NCBI RefSeq assembly: GCF_019649055.1
Contig: NW_026570262.1
Coordinates: forward strand, 124,001-188,000
Source: Paramacrobiotus metropolitanus
Lineage: Eukaryota; Tardigrada; Eutardigrada; Parachela; Macrobiotidae
DNA: 64,000 nucleotides
Direction: 5' to 3'
Of this stretch, positions 26,152 to 37,142 are shown piece after piece; position 1 is the first letter of the stretch, and every line of letters starts with the position of its first letter. The position numbers and the translations under genes were made by a program. Under the pieces are notes generated by a model. It was not told the DNA's origin. It saw only the letters and a program-made list of their open reading frames with translations, and made no database searches.

Positions 26152-27280
26152 ACAATTGAGAAAAGGAAAGTTTTGATAAATATAAAAATACGCAGAGTTG
26201 TTAAAAAGCCGGTAGAAGCGTACACGCTATTCGGAAACCAAGGTGCACAAATAAATTAAAGCAGATACAAGTTACAGATAGTACTTAACGCCATAAAAAT
26301 AGCAAAACATACTCAGACGTCAGAACAACTGCGAAGCAATCAAGACAGTTTATATTGTTGCAAAAATACTTGCCAAGAACATCACAATTAACCAAACTGC
26401 CATTACTCTACAACATTTCTGCTAGACGCCTTGACAATAAGTCATTAACAACCAAAACTTAAAAACCTACGGTAGTGCTGTATAAGTCGCTATATATGCT
26501 TCTTTACAACCGTTTCCACTGTCAATAAAAACTTATGCTCATGGTACTTCATGCTCAAATACAAATCAAAGTGAATAAAATAATTTTAAAAAATAATGCT
26601 AAAACAAAAATCTTAATGGTGAGTACCACAGCAAATCCTGTTAAACAAAAAGCCAGATCGTCACTCCTGCACTATTCTACATAGTACAACAGCATTCCCA
26701 TTTAAAAATGCAACATCAACAACGAGCAGCCTCGGAGCAGATAAAACTAAACTTATTCGTTATGTTTTTATCAATTTGTTAATCCCATTGACAACAACTG
26801 TAATTCTTAAAGAGTAATACCAGCATTCAACAGTAAAGAATTAAAATTTCCATCATATATAAAAAGAAGCAGGTAAGTTTTATAAAAACATTTACATTCA
26901 CATTTTGACAGTACAACAGAAAATCTGTACTTATAATTAGAAATTGGTCAAGCAATTACGGACGCTTTCGTGCTGCTGTTCTACAACACCGACTTTTATT
27001 GATTTTTAATTTTACAATTTTACAATTGCAATTTTACAACACTTTTACTTAGTGTTTGTTTCGGTCCATAAAGCTGAACCAGAACGCTAAAGACCCTGAA
27101 CATACGCTGCAATTTTTGAAAATGCTGGGAAAATCAAAAACTTTTCTATAAATCTTCTGGAAGGTGTAACTTGCGGCGCGCTTCTTCCAGAATCAGCTAG
27201 CAGTTGCGCAGTTACCAGGTGGTTGGTACAGTGGAGTGGAGGGTTAAGCAATAGTTACAAGGAAGGCGTCGAAAGGTCAC
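26152..27280. other. Duplicated AGL intron DNA
   Basis: AT-rich, with no protein. The stretch at 26390-26640 resembles 33070-33300 (shared phrases TACTTCATGCTC-like, AAATGAATAA-like, ATGGTGAGYACCA, and the CATTACTCTACAACA motif near 26400). It is intronic DNA copied with the exons. Confidence 0.5.
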
Positions 27281-27470
27281 CTTTGGTTGGCATGTTAAAA
27301 CGGCGTCGCACGGATGTTTCCCGTTGGTGCTCATCTCCGCCAACCAGCTGATGAAGTACAGCCACCGCCAGACGGCATCACGGACGCTGCAGCGGGCGCC
27401 AGTGCCATCCGACAGGAGACTGGGGATCAGCCCGTGCCGGAGACAGGCTACGGAGGCCAGGATGAGGAAT
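27281..27470 (-). pseudogene. AGL: Chimeric AGL exon: RHGLIP block fused to AEMSTNGK block
   Basis: The minus strand is open throughout: ILASVACLRHGLIPSLL, then SVRDAVWRWLYF, then directly SWLAEMSTNGKHPCDAV. In AGL the first part (human LRHGLIPNLL and CRDAVWWWL) precedes the catalytic [15 protein letters not shown] segment, whereas the second (AEMNTSGKYPFDGV in the copy at 45782-45891) follows it. The intervening segment is missing, so two non-adjacent exons have fused in frame. Acceptor (CAG at 27473-27471) and donor (GTGACC after 27281) look intact. Confidence 0.75.
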
Positions 27471-27805
27471 CTGCACCGAGTACAGTGTAAAAGCAGCGGT
27501 AAAAGAATTCTGTAGGCGTTTGTGGACGCGGTGCACCGAGAAGAACGTTCAGCCAGATGGCATTAATTTGGTATACTGTAGTGATTTGGTTAAATAGTAC
27601 CTGGAGCTGAATAATCGCAAGAAAAATATTTCTAGTACGTAATTTTTAATAGTGTATGCGGATTTCATTAACACAGTACACATTCGTTTGACTAAAGCAA
27701 GATGGCTCCGAAAATTGCAAACGTTGAAAAGGCAAAAGCACAAGCCAAATAACAGACAAAATAAATTAAACCCACGCGCCATTAAATCAAAAAAATCTGC
27801 AGTTT

Positions 27806-27997
27806 ATGGCTATGGGCGCAGTGCGCCCCTCCGGCGTTGGTCAATTCCGGCAGACCGCGCCAGTCGGAGGTGGCACTGGTTGCGAATATGCAACCAGTGC
27901 CGACCCAGCACCGTCTTCACAAACGACCGCGTTTTGCTGTTTATCCACGAAAATAATTAGGCACCCAGGAAGTATAGCCCATCAATCACACCCAATC
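27806..27997 (-). pseudogene. AGL: AGL C-terminal exon, copy 2 (3' truncated)
   Basis: Minus-strand frames give FVKTVLGRHWLHI and the GGTCTGCCGGAA (GLPE) block, then a GAHC-like piece, and stop short of the CHTQAW end. The reading frame is broken at the start (WV, stop, LMGY) and after HWLHI. It lies 3' of the fragments at 28631-28897 in the expected order. Confidence 0.75.
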
Positions 27998-28630
27998 CTT
28001 CAAAAGACGTCGATCGCTTGTTTTGATTTAAGTAAAAAAAGAAACCATTTCGATTTTAGCAGAACACAGACGACGTACTATTGTCAACAGTTTTGCATCC
28101 ACGCAAATACTAAAGAGTACAATAGGAAGCAACTGCTCGGAAAATATCGCCCATGCTCTACGACGTCTGTCGAAATTTGCACCAGGTTTTGATTATTATG
28201 GCGATTTACGAACGAAGCTAATTACTTCCATTATCTAACACATGACGTGATTTCGGTAAAAACATACAACTTCACCGAAATGGATGGATTGTTTAATAAG
28301 ATATTCTCTCGCAATGAATAGTGTACATTAATAATTATTTTTTAAACAAAGTTTTCAATTTTGTTTGTAAAAAACGTTCTCAAGTATTTTTCAGTTTTCT
28401 TAATTTAAGAATTGCTTTTGAATAACGCGCGGACACTTCCTTTTATCATATCAATGTACGTTTTTACTGCTACCGTTAACGAAACAAATTTTAACGATGT
28501 ACCACTCAGCACAAAAAGTGCACATGCGATGCATGAAAGTGCATCGACGAAAGGTCGTATCATACAGATATGTATGACACAATTCATTGAAAATCGCTAT
28601 GTGCTATGTACTGAAAACGTACCGGTACTT

Positions 28631-28720
28631 GGTGGTAGACTGGTAGTAGGAGCCGTGCGCTCGTTTCGCGTTGCTACTGTGGTCGTCATTGTCGTAGTCA
28701 CGACATCGTACGCGCGGTCT
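28631..28720 (-). pseudogene. AGL: AGL small exon (DYDNDDHSSNAKRAHG), copy at 28.7 kb
   Basis: The minus strand reads DYDNDDHSSNAKRAHG after an acceptor AG. It corresponds to the AGL stretch between the LLGPLGMKTL and FNYHQGPEW blocks (human [21 protein letters not shown]). Downstream FNYHQGP is degraded to SYYQ and no donor is visible at the usual place. Confidence 0.7.
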
Positions 28721-28790
28721 CTAAAAAGTTCAAAAAAATAATGGAACCGTATGAAAAACCAAATAAACAGTAAAAAACCCGCGCGCTTAC

Positions 28791-28897
28791 TCAGGTGAGA
28801 GATCTTCAAGCCAAGCGGACCCAGAAGGTGCTCTTCGACGATATCTAACGTACTCGTACACTTGCCAAGCACCGACCCGCATCCAGCATCTCTGGCG
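28791..28897 (-). pseudogene. AGL: AGL exon (LLGPLGLK block), copy at 28.85 kb
   Basis: The minus strand encodes STLDIVEEHLLGPLGLKISHL, matching human AGL ALEIAEKKLLGPLGMKTL. The start of the block (PEMFDAG in the sibling at 35185-35302) is frameshifted by a few inserted bases. The donor GTAAGC at 28790 is intact. Confidence 0.78.
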
Positions 28898-31362
28898 ATT
28901 ACAAATCGCAGTGCCAATTAAATTGAGGAGCTTGAAAATACAAACATGCGGATTTCTGATGCGCAGAGTGTTTTTGATGCGTGTCATGCGTTAACAAATA
29001 AAATAGAAGATAACAAAAAACAGTAACGCTATTTTTCTGTGGAAACGTTTACAAAAAAGGTTTCCGGTAGACGACAGAAATGTCAAGCCTGTAGATTTTC
29101 ATTAGTTATTATTATAAAAACACAACTTTAAGAAATGTATAATATGTAAATTAAAAATAAAAACAGCAAAGCAAAAACGCAACCGAATTTTTTCAAAATG
29201 TTTAAAATACTCAAAAAGTTCCTTCTTTTAAATGCTCAAAAGGTTCCTTTTTCACTTTTGAAAGAGACTGACTGTAAATTAAGTCTGTAATCTTTACCGC
29301 GGCTCCAGACATATGCCAGTGTACTACGATATCAAGCTGATAATGTGCACATTACAAACAAACTAGAGTAACCTACGAAGATAAATTCGAAATAACCAAG
29401 AGAAGAATTAATTCTTCGAACGGCCATTGGCCACGTACAAACTGTAGAAGGATATAACATATCAGCTATTCCAAAGAGACAAAAAATTTAAATAGCCAAA
29501 AACATAGGAAACACCGAAACAGAGGAAAGCTCATGCAGAAAAACGAACAACACCTGCACATTACAACCGCATATACATAGGATGCCTTAACCCAGGAAAA
29601 CCGGGTACTAGAAGGGATGGGGCTACAGTTTTAAAAATTGGCAGTCTGGGACAGAAAAATTCAATTAAGAGAAAAATATTTTTTCCAAAATTTTAGCGAC
29701 CATAGGTCAAGCAGGAGATGACCATGTCGGGTTGACACGCATGGTAACCATGTTGCACCGACATGTTATCCATTGCCGTTCATAACAGTTGATAGAAAAA
29801 TCGCACAGAATGTGCCAGTAGCTCAAACGATAGATCTCGACGAGTACTTTAAGAAGGATGCATTGCTATGGTCATCAAGATGACCACTGGTCAAGGAAAA
29901 TTTTAAAAACGAAAAACCACTCATATGTACCATTGCTTAAGTGCTGCCTTGATAATTCGCAACAGTTGGTCACTTCAGCTCTACGTTTTGGACAGTTGGT
30001 CATCGGCTTTATTATGACCCACAATTCGAGTGACGTGCACAGTTAACGTAGTACGATGTCCGGTTGCGCAACTGAAACGGGGTAGTTGAGATGAAGAGCA
30101 GGAAGCATGGCTAACAGGGTTACCATCGTTATGGACCGGTGGTTAATTCTTCCAAGTGTCGTATAAGTGACCAGTTGCTGCAAAATATGGAAGTTTCGCA
30201 CATAAGGTTCTGTAACGTTGTGTCAAAAAAAGCCTATTACTTACTGTACAGGAGAACGACTTATTTTTTAGACATTAATTGTCCAAAATGTGTAAGGTAG
30301 TGCATATACTATGCGCTACCTCAGACGCCACCGCTGCTGAATAATGCCTACACTGCCTAGACGTTGTCTATACTCAGCACTGCATTGTAAAATACTCCTT
30401 GGGATATAATCTCCGTTTTGCACAGATCTGTGCTAAAGGTTACGAGCGCCCGTGAACCGGAAGGTTCGAATGACATGTTTAATTGAAGGACAGAAGTTTA
30501 ATTATCAAAGTACCAATGCGAAATTAGCAACTTTTACAGCCTTATTTACTCGTTGCTGTTGTTGAACTCATGTAAAACTTGAAAAGAATAAATTATAAGA
30601 ATTGGAATGGACAATGGATTAGCTAGGTTGCCGAATACCATCCGTATATGGTGGTAATAATAGCGTTCGAAGCACATTGAGATGCATCAGGCCATCTCCT
30701 GAGCGTTATGGTGACTTCAGCGCCATTGAGAGGTGCTATTATAAAATTGGTTTGCAATTAATTCACACTAATTTTAGAAGCGTTCAGTCAAAAATTTTAT
30801 TTTTCGTATTTCCGGTCAGTGTTGACCAGTGGTCACTTTACTCTGACCACTATGTTCAGGCCATTATTTTAAGGTTTTTATGAGCTTTCTTTTGATTGTT
30901 TGTGCTATCGTGTACGATTTTTCTATCAATTGATCTGGATTTTTGAAGATTATTATTAAATTAGTATCATGCCCAACCGTGTCAAATTCGACATGGTATT
31001 TTCAGTTGACCAGAATTGACCAGCGGGCGTTTTTTCTTTGAACTTTGTTTCACTCTTCCACAAAGCTTGACAATAACTTCTTTTCCAATTTTTGTGGTAA
31101 TTATATGATGTGAAGGTGAGTGTAGAGACAAGCTGGACCTCCGGGAGCCCAGTTTGGTCAATTTTGACCATGTTTGGTCACCCTCCAGACTTCACGGACA
31201 TGTTGCAGCTAACGGTTACATAGTTTAAACTGTAGTCTGACATCTCTTCTTTGAAATAAAACCATTTAAAGCAGTCTATGACCACAACAACGGACTACAG
31301 AAAAGAAGTCCTCTACCATGTCGATCTAACACGCATGGTGTGGAACGGGTTAAGTTCTGTAC
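28898..31362. other. Long spacer between AGL fragments, no gene recognised
   Basis: AT-rich, with only short ORFs. Scattered TGACCA / TGGTCA words (29700-31190) recall the tandem repeat at 38.3-40.4 kb, so this may be an old repeat of that family. One recurrent CACTAC-type motif lies near 29320. In an intact AGL gene the exons now found at 35.7-36.1 and 45.5-45.9 kb would belong in this interval, so they have been lost here. Confidence 0.4.
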
Positions 31363-31617
31363 CTGGGCGTGGCCGGTTTGCCGCGCGTGCCGGCCTGTTC
31401 GGAGCTGCCCATCTTGTCCATCCAGGTCCGGCAATTCTGCGGATTGCCCCCGAGCACGAAACCCGTCTGCAGCTGCAGGTCCAGCCCGATGTTATTGTTG
31501 AAGCCCTCCGAGCAGATGTCCCGGTCCAGATTCCACCCGGCATTCCGCTCGCGGAAGTTCAGGCCTTTAATTAACATGCTCGCTCAGGGCTTGCACCACC
31601 TCCGCCAACGACTGATC
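31363..31617 (-). pseudogene. AGL: AGL glucosidase-domain exon (CGTWMDKM block), copy at 31.4 kb
   Basis: The minus strand reads [15 protein letters not shown], a stop, then in another frame [43 protein letters not shown] and KPATPR with a donor GTACAG. This matches human AGL IQFRERNAG, ETGFVYGGNRFNC and [11 protein letters not shown] almost residue for residue; the region belongs to the amylo-1,6-glucosidase half. The acceptor CAG at 31620-31618 is intact. The stop/frameshift after EHV disables this copy. The paralogue at 46278-46529 fixes the exon borders. Confidence 0.9.
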
Positions 31618-31808
31618 CTGCAGGTAAAACAACAGCCGTCAGTCATGCAGTTATTTTATTACAACATATTTAATTTTATTTTAATTCAGTCATTTTAGTT
31701 CCGTTGTTTTAATTCAGTTTGGCCTGATTTAATTTAATTTATTTTCTAGATTTAGCTCAATCATTTTGGTGTGATTTAGCTTAGTTTGATTTAAATAATT
31801 TTCCTTAC

Positions 31809-31923
31809 GTCAGTTCAATGCCAGACGGCATCGCGGGCGTTGTTGCGGGCGCCGATGCCTTCCGACAGGAGATTGGGGATCACTCCGTGCCGGAGACAGG
31901 CCGTGTAGGCCAGGATGATGTAA
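31809..31923 (-). pseudogene. AGL: AGL exon ([10 protein letters not shown] block), copy at 31.9 kb
   Basis: The minus strand encodes [35 protein letters not shown] and a stop, with acceptor TAG (31926-31924) and donor GTAAGG (31808). It matches human AGL NIILAFAGTLRHGLIPNLL and ARYNCRDAVWWWL. The stop replaces the second Trp of the WWW run. Neighbouring fragments at 32157 and 31363 are in the correct AGL order. Confidence 0.82.
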
Positions 31924-32156
31924 CTACAGATACAACGAGTGCAGTGTATTGTACGTGTTCAGCGATAAAAAATTGCGGATGTATTGCTGTGCATCACCGA
32001 TTAAAAATCTTCGAATTCGAAGGTCGTATTTTAAGGAATGACAGCGCACGCATCACAAACAAATACCGTTCAAACCGAAAATCATAACTTAAAATACATA
32101 ATTTAAAATTTAGCGAAGTTCGGCATTCCTTTAAGAAGACATGGACATGGAGGGAT

Positions 32157-32380
32157 TATCTCGCTTCGTGAACTGTTCTGTTAACAGGAGCAAGCGCAAT
32201 GAAGGCGTCGCGGCCCCGCTTACGCGTCCAGCCGACGGCGAAATGCGGCAAAACGGCCGCCAGACTGGCCGCCCCATCCACATCTTGACCGTTGGCCGGA
32301 TTCTTGATTTTCTTAGGCGCCGGTGGAGCGAATGAGGGAGAAGGAGCCGGCAACTTGCTGGCCATAACGATGCCGCACAT
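32157..32380 (-). pseudogene. AGL: AGL exon (ASLAAVLPHF / RGRDAFIAL block)
   Basis: A 74-codon minus-strand frame contains MCGIVMASKLPAP, GAASLAAVLPHFAVGW, RGRDAFIAL and VHEAR. It aligns to human AGL LCGVGKF, CVSLAAGLPHFSSG, CWGRDTFIAL and YVEAR. The usual CWGRD reads KRGRD here, so a strongly conserved Trp is lost, and the donor after HEAR is absent. The acceptor CAG is intact. This is the only copy of this exon in the window. Confidence 0.78.
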
Positions 32381-32592
32381 CTGTTACGTCCTCAACGACA
32401 TTAATCTGCAAAGGATTAGCAGAATAACATCCCAAACATTTGTTGTACAGTATAATGCGGTTTGAATTATGGTACGCAAAAACCAAGAAACTGTCGTATG
32501 TACGGGTACATACAGTATTATTACATAACGCCTAACGCCATAAAATAGCAAAACATACTGAAAAGCAACTGCGAAACAAACAAGACATTCGC

Positions 32593-32967
32593 ATGGCAGA
32601 GGGGGATGTGTCTGGCTTGGGATGTCACATGCGTCGATACCGTTGCCGCTTCCCATATCAAAGCTACTTCGGTAAACGCAGGATCGGCCGCCATCCAGGC
32701 AGAAGAAAAGAAGACGAGGTTATACCTTACTTAAACGGTCGGTACATCTTCGCACCTGTTGCTTTTGAGACTATGGGCCCGTGGGGACCTTCGGCCATCG
32801 CCATCATTAAAGAATTGGGAAAGCGTCTACGGACTCGTTCAGGAGAAGCCCGCTCACACGAATTTCTTCGGCAGCGACTGTCTCTAGAGATACAGCGGGG
32901 TAATGCCGCTTCCGTTACGGGTACCGTTGAAAGAGCGGAAATGTTTAATGAACTCTTTTTTCTTTAA
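32593..32967 (+). mobile_element. 3' fragment of an RT/REL non-LTR retrotransposon (pseudogene)
   Basis: Plus-strand reading gives AWDVTCVDTVAASHI, a frameshift, then APVAFETMGPWGP, SGEARSHEFLRQRLSLEIQR and GNAASV, then stop. This parallels residues about 581-690 of the large RT protein at 59860-61980 (TWDVTC, FETLGPNGPEA, EYLRQRISIEIQRGNAASV). Only the 3' end is present and its orientation is opposite to the AGL fragments. An AATAAA lies 30-40 bases past the stop. 5' truncation is typical of non-LTR insertion. Confidence 0.8.
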
Positions 32968-34732
32968 ATGTTCTTCAAACGTGTTCAGGTGAAGTTTTGA
33001 AATAAAAACGCGGAATATAGCAAGACATTTTATATTGTTGCGTAAGCATTTGCCAAAGGCCGCAGTCGCCAGGACTCGTGCCATTACTCTACAACACTTT
33101 CGCTAGGTTCGAACATTAACAACCAGAAATAGTCGCTCAGCTTTTCTAAAATTGTTTCCATCGTCAGTAAACAATTTTCAAAGACCATGTTCATGGCACT
33201 TCATGCTCACATAATCACATTGAAATCGAAATGAATAAGCTATTTTTAAAAAAATTAACAGTAAGATAAAAATCTCGACAAATGGTGAGCACAAGTTGTA
33301 CAACAGAAAATCGTATAGATAATTAGGTAACGAGCAAGCAACCAGACCGCGAGATCGTTACTCCTGGACTATTCTTACCCAAGTTGGGTAATCCAACCGC
33401 TGGGGGCCATAATGAACTTACAGCGGCTAGGATCCAAGGAAGAGGCTTTCGATGTCTTTGGACGTCTGCATTTCGAAGACATCAAAAAAACGTAACTTCA
33501 GCTTGTGAAATTAAATCATCCAAAACTTATATTCCACAATTTTTTGTAAAACAGCAATATTTCCTAAACGGCTTTAATCATCAAGTATACTGACGTACCG
33601 GAAGTGTGTATTTATACACATGCGAAGCAGGCATATTTAAAACATATTATTAAAAAATAAAAAAAATCCTAATTCTGTTCATGCTAATTGCTACTGTAGT
33701 CTGCTACTGATACGGACAATCACGGCAGCAATCAGGTGACACGAGTTGACCACACTTGAATCGCCTGTACAGTACACTACGGTAACTGTGGGGAACATTG
33801 TGTAAGCAATTCATTGGAAATGGCTTCAGTTTTAGTAAAAATGGATAATCGAATATGGTAAGATGTGCCTACCTGGTACGTAGGTCCCTATTTGAGAATA
33901 AGTTGACTGTCGCCAATGAAGAATAGAAGTTGTATTTTTTAATACACGACATAAAGCGCCGATAAACTCTGAAAATTGCAAACTAGGAAAAGGCAAAAAT
34001 CACATTACAAGACAAACTTGGAAAATACAATTTTTGGTTAAACAGCATTTTTTCTAAAACGTTTTATTCATCACTGACCGGAAATATGTACGTCCGTCAC
34101 TTGCTACTGCTACAGTGAGGGATAATCGTCAGGTATCGCGTGCAACAGCCCAGAAATTTTTATCGCCCACACTCTACGACGACTGTACGACATCCTCACA
34201 TGATATATCATGCTGACAAGTGAGCGGTGAACATTGTTGCTGGCGGATAATGACAGCAGCAATTCAATTACTTAACTTAATTTCAACAAAACATGAGCTT
34301 AATCGAATACGCTAATCCTTTAATTTAAAAGAATTCTCACACGAGAGTGCATCTGATCGCAGATCAGTTGGAAAAATGCTTGTACTGTTCGATAACTCAG
34401 AATCCTGATTACTGTAAAAGAAACTGCAAGATATTCTGAAAAGTCCAGAAAGCAATAAATTCTGCTGCAATAATGACAGTTTATTCGCGTTTTTGCGTTA
34501 TCAGGATTTACGTAGTAAGCAATCTGCACTAATAGCGCACCGACACCATAGCACAACAGACTGGTGACCTTTCCATCCACAAACCATAACCCATCCGAAG
34601 TTATCATAAACAAATCAAACCCACGCACCGACCAACCTAAAGAAATCTGCAGTTTATCGAGAAAGCGTGCGAGTACCTCCAATCCTGAAGAGGGAGTTGA
34701 AACGCGGGGGATAAAATCACACAGAGAGCATT
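32968..34732. other. AGL-array spacer with duplicated non-coding blocks
   Basis: 33070-33300 resembles 26390-26640, and 33680-33860 resembles 63690-63860 (TCATGCTAATTGCTACT, CTACGKTAACTGT, AAATGGATAATCGAATA). The ORF at 33384-33593 is not recognised. The last 200 bases before 34733 match the 3' flank of other AGL C-terminal exons. Confidence 0.5.
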
Positions 34733-35098
34733 TTATTTCTCATTCTGCCGCGCATGCAACGCCTGGAGGATGCTGGTCATACTTCCGGCCTGGGTGTGGC
34801 AGCTGTGGGGGCAATACCGGTAATTCCCTCGGACTTGGTCAGTTCCGGCAGACCGCGTCAGTCGGAGCTCCGTATATGCAGCCAGTGCCGGCCCAACACC
34901 GTCTCCACAAACGGCCGGTTTTTGATGGAAAACCCCGCGTTCCGCTGTTTGACGGTGAAGATTAATTTGGCTGGCAAGAAGCAGCCCATAAACCATGCAT
35001 GCACCCGGTCCTTGATGGTAATTGAAACCGTGCGCCTGTTTCGCATTGCCGCTGTGATCGTCGTTAACGTTGTCGTAGTCACCATCGTACGCCCAGCT
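34733..35098 (-). pseudogene. AGL: AGL last two exons fused without the intron
   Basis: After acceptor TAG, the minus strand reads AYDGDYDNVNDDHSGNAKQA, HGFNYHQGP, then with no intron the equivalent of EWVWLMGY as HAWFMGCFLPAKLIF, then VETVLGRHWLHIRSSD, a TGA in place of Trp, RGLPELTK, CPHSCHTQAGSMTSILQ and NEK stop. Siblings at 49.3/48.4 kb have an intron here with donor GTAAGT after the GP codons. A TGG-to-TGA change and a frame shift after ELTK disable it. Confidence 0.82.
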
Positions 35099-35184
35099 CT
35101 AAGTTAAGTGTGGGAAAAAAAGAATATCGTAAAGAAAATAATCGAACAAAAACGTTGTAAATAATAAGGAATCCCAGCGCGTAC

Positions 35185-35302
35185 TGTTGTGTGAGAGTTT
35201 TCAAGCCAGGCGGACATCGCAGATATATATCTGTATATGCTCTTCGATGACATCTAGCACTTGCCAAGCGTGATCATGACCCGCATCGAACATCTCCGGC
35301 GT
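35185..35302 (-). pseudogene. AGL: AGL exon (LLGPLGLK block), copy at 35.2 kb with palindromic insertion
   Basis: The minus strand encodes TPEMFDAGHDHAWQVLDVIE and EH, then the LLGP codons are interrupted by an inserted CAGATATATATCTG palindrome before RLA-LKTLT-like sequence resumes in another frame. Acceptor CAG and donor GTACGC are present. Siblings: 28791, 45024 and 49478. Confidence 0.75.
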
Positions 35303-35732
35303 CTGCAAATAACACTTTGCCAGCTAAAATCGTAGATTTCGAAAAAGCAAATCAAGTAATTTTTTTATTCGCAAAAAAAATTATACGAGTGCCGGGTATT
35401 ACACGAGTAGAGAGGGGAAAACATGAAAATTTTCCTTGAAAACTTACAGAAAAGCTTCCAGTAGAAAGGTTTAAAGATTGGTGAAGCCTAAGGATTTTCA
35501 TTTACTGAAACTAAAAAAATGAAAGGACCTAAAAAATCTAAATTAAAAACAAACGAAAAATTATAAATTAAACACAAACGGAAGCGAAAACGCGGTCGGA
35601 ATGTTTTCTAAATTTTGTTAAATACGTATTTATGTAGATAAACGTAATTTCGTTTTTTGAAAGAAAATTTTAAAAACATTCAGGTAGTTTAAAAATTTTG
35701 ATAAATATTTTATTTGTAATATGTTTAATTAC

Positions 35733-35942
35733 CACCGCCACGGCGACGCATAAATTTGACCGCAGCTGATAACCCGCCCAGAAACGAACAGATCCTTACA
35801 TGTCCTTGTAGACCGATGCAATATTCACCAAATCCGGCGAATAAATTCGCCCGCTCGACCCCACCGAAGAAAAATCTCTCTTCAAAGTGATTCTTAATCA
35901 TATGGAGAGAGTCGAGAAAACTTATCGTTTTCGTTTGTACGC
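35733..35942 (-). pseudogene. AGL: AGL exon (VYKD / YQLRPN block), copy at 35.8 kb
   Basis: Minus-strand frames give NHFEERFFFGG, SPDLVNIASVYKDM and GYQLRSNLCVAVAVV before donor GTAATT. Human AGL has [20 protein letters not shown] and NFTIAMVV. A frameshift separates the first block from the rest. The acceptor GCAG at 35946-35943 matches that of the better-preserved copy at 45501-45719. Confidence 0.78.
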
Positions 35943-36013
35943 CTGCAACGAAAACACGATAGCTCAATGCTCATTGAGCAATGGCAAGAACAAGCCAACC
36001 GTCGAAAGGTCAC

Positions 36014-36142
36014 CTTAGGTTAGCGTTTTAACGCCATCGTACGGGTATTTCCCATTGGCGCTCGGCCCGCGCTCCTCTCCGCCAATATATAATCCGCAAA
36101 TATATATCATCCGCAAAGCAGCATTCGATAGCTGCTCCATCT
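36014..36142 (-). pseudogene. AGL: AGL exon (NGKYPYDGV block), copy at 36.05 kb
   Basis: The minus strand retains NGKYPYDGVK and GGEE near the 3' end; the 5' half is scrambled by AT-rich TATATAT insertions where the sibling at 45782-45891 reads DGSAIELVALCY. Acceptor CTCAG and donor GTGACC are still present. Confidence 0.6.
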
Positions 36143-36707
36143 CTGAGAGGAAGAATACAGCAGTGTTATTTAGATAACGATTGGTGTTTAAATTAGCGTA
36201 TGAAAAGACATATCAGCGACATGAAATTTTACTAAACCAACCAGAAACGTCTGTTAAAAAAAGGCAAACATCACTCAAGCTCAGTTAACCAACCAGTTCG
36301 TGAATTAGGTAAAAAGAAACGTTTTAATAAGACAAAAAATAATGATTTAATCGCTGTGAATAATGTTCACATACCGTGACATACGTAATTTCAGAGATTA
36401 TTTGTCAAATCTCGCAGCCTGATTATGCGCTATACTGCAATTTCCCACCAGCCTTCGTCAGCCATTCATCTACGATGTCTACTACTGTGATATTACTCAT
36501 AACTATCACAATATTACTAACTTATAATAAAATATTATCTGCTTAGTAATATCATGATTTCAACGAGGACGCCATAAAAAAAGGTACTCGGTGCAACTCT
36601 TAAAATTTATATTCTTATCATGATCAGCCACGTTTAGTTTATACGAGTGACTAAACAGTCTTCACTGTGCACTCACGGATCGACAAATTATCCTATCGCG
36701 AACACAC
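36143..36707. other. Spacer between AGL fragments
   Basis: AT-rich, nothing recognised. In an intact gene five or six exons would separate the flanking fragments (36708-37142 and 36014-36142), so this marks an internal deletion in this copy. Confidence 0.4.
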
Positions 36708-37142
36708 CCACTTGAAAACCACTATCGCACCCGGTGGGAAATGCACAAAGCGCACATCCCGTTCAGCATGGCTTTTCTGCATATCGGCATCTCTCTCCAG
36801 ATACCGGCTCTTCTCTAACCCGATATTTTCTTGCCTGAACACTTCCTTCAGCCCGGTGAACCTTGATAACCTTCCTTCAGCCCGGTGATGTATTTGGCAT
36901 CGTCCCCGAACTTGTTTTCCCCGGTGTATTCCAGTCCGGCCTCCAAGATAACACTCTCCACGATTCCTTCGATGCTCAGAGGACGGAGAGGAGGAGCATG
37001 GTAGAAAGCGTCCATTTTGGGGCGACCAGAAGGCGTTGCGCAATAGGGCCACGTAGGCGGAATGATCCGTGGGATTGTGCCGGGTGATGGGCATCATGTC
37101 ACTGTCCATTCGATCCACGAAAGCCTTCGTAATCAACCAGAA
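36708..37142 (-). pseudogene. AGL: AGL exon (TRHNP / SAYVAL block), copy at 37 kb
   Basis: The minus strand reads FWLITKAFVDRMDSDMMPIT, RHNPTDHSAYVALLRNAF, then through frame changes LEAGLEYTGE, ITGLKEG, MQKSHAERDVRFVHFPPG and AIVVFKW before donor GTGTGT. Human AGL has [30 protein letters not shown] and LSPGSVIIFRV. A tandem duplication of CTTCCTTCAGCCCGGTGA (about 36842 and 36871, plus strand) adds sequence after GLKEG. Confidence 0.85.
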
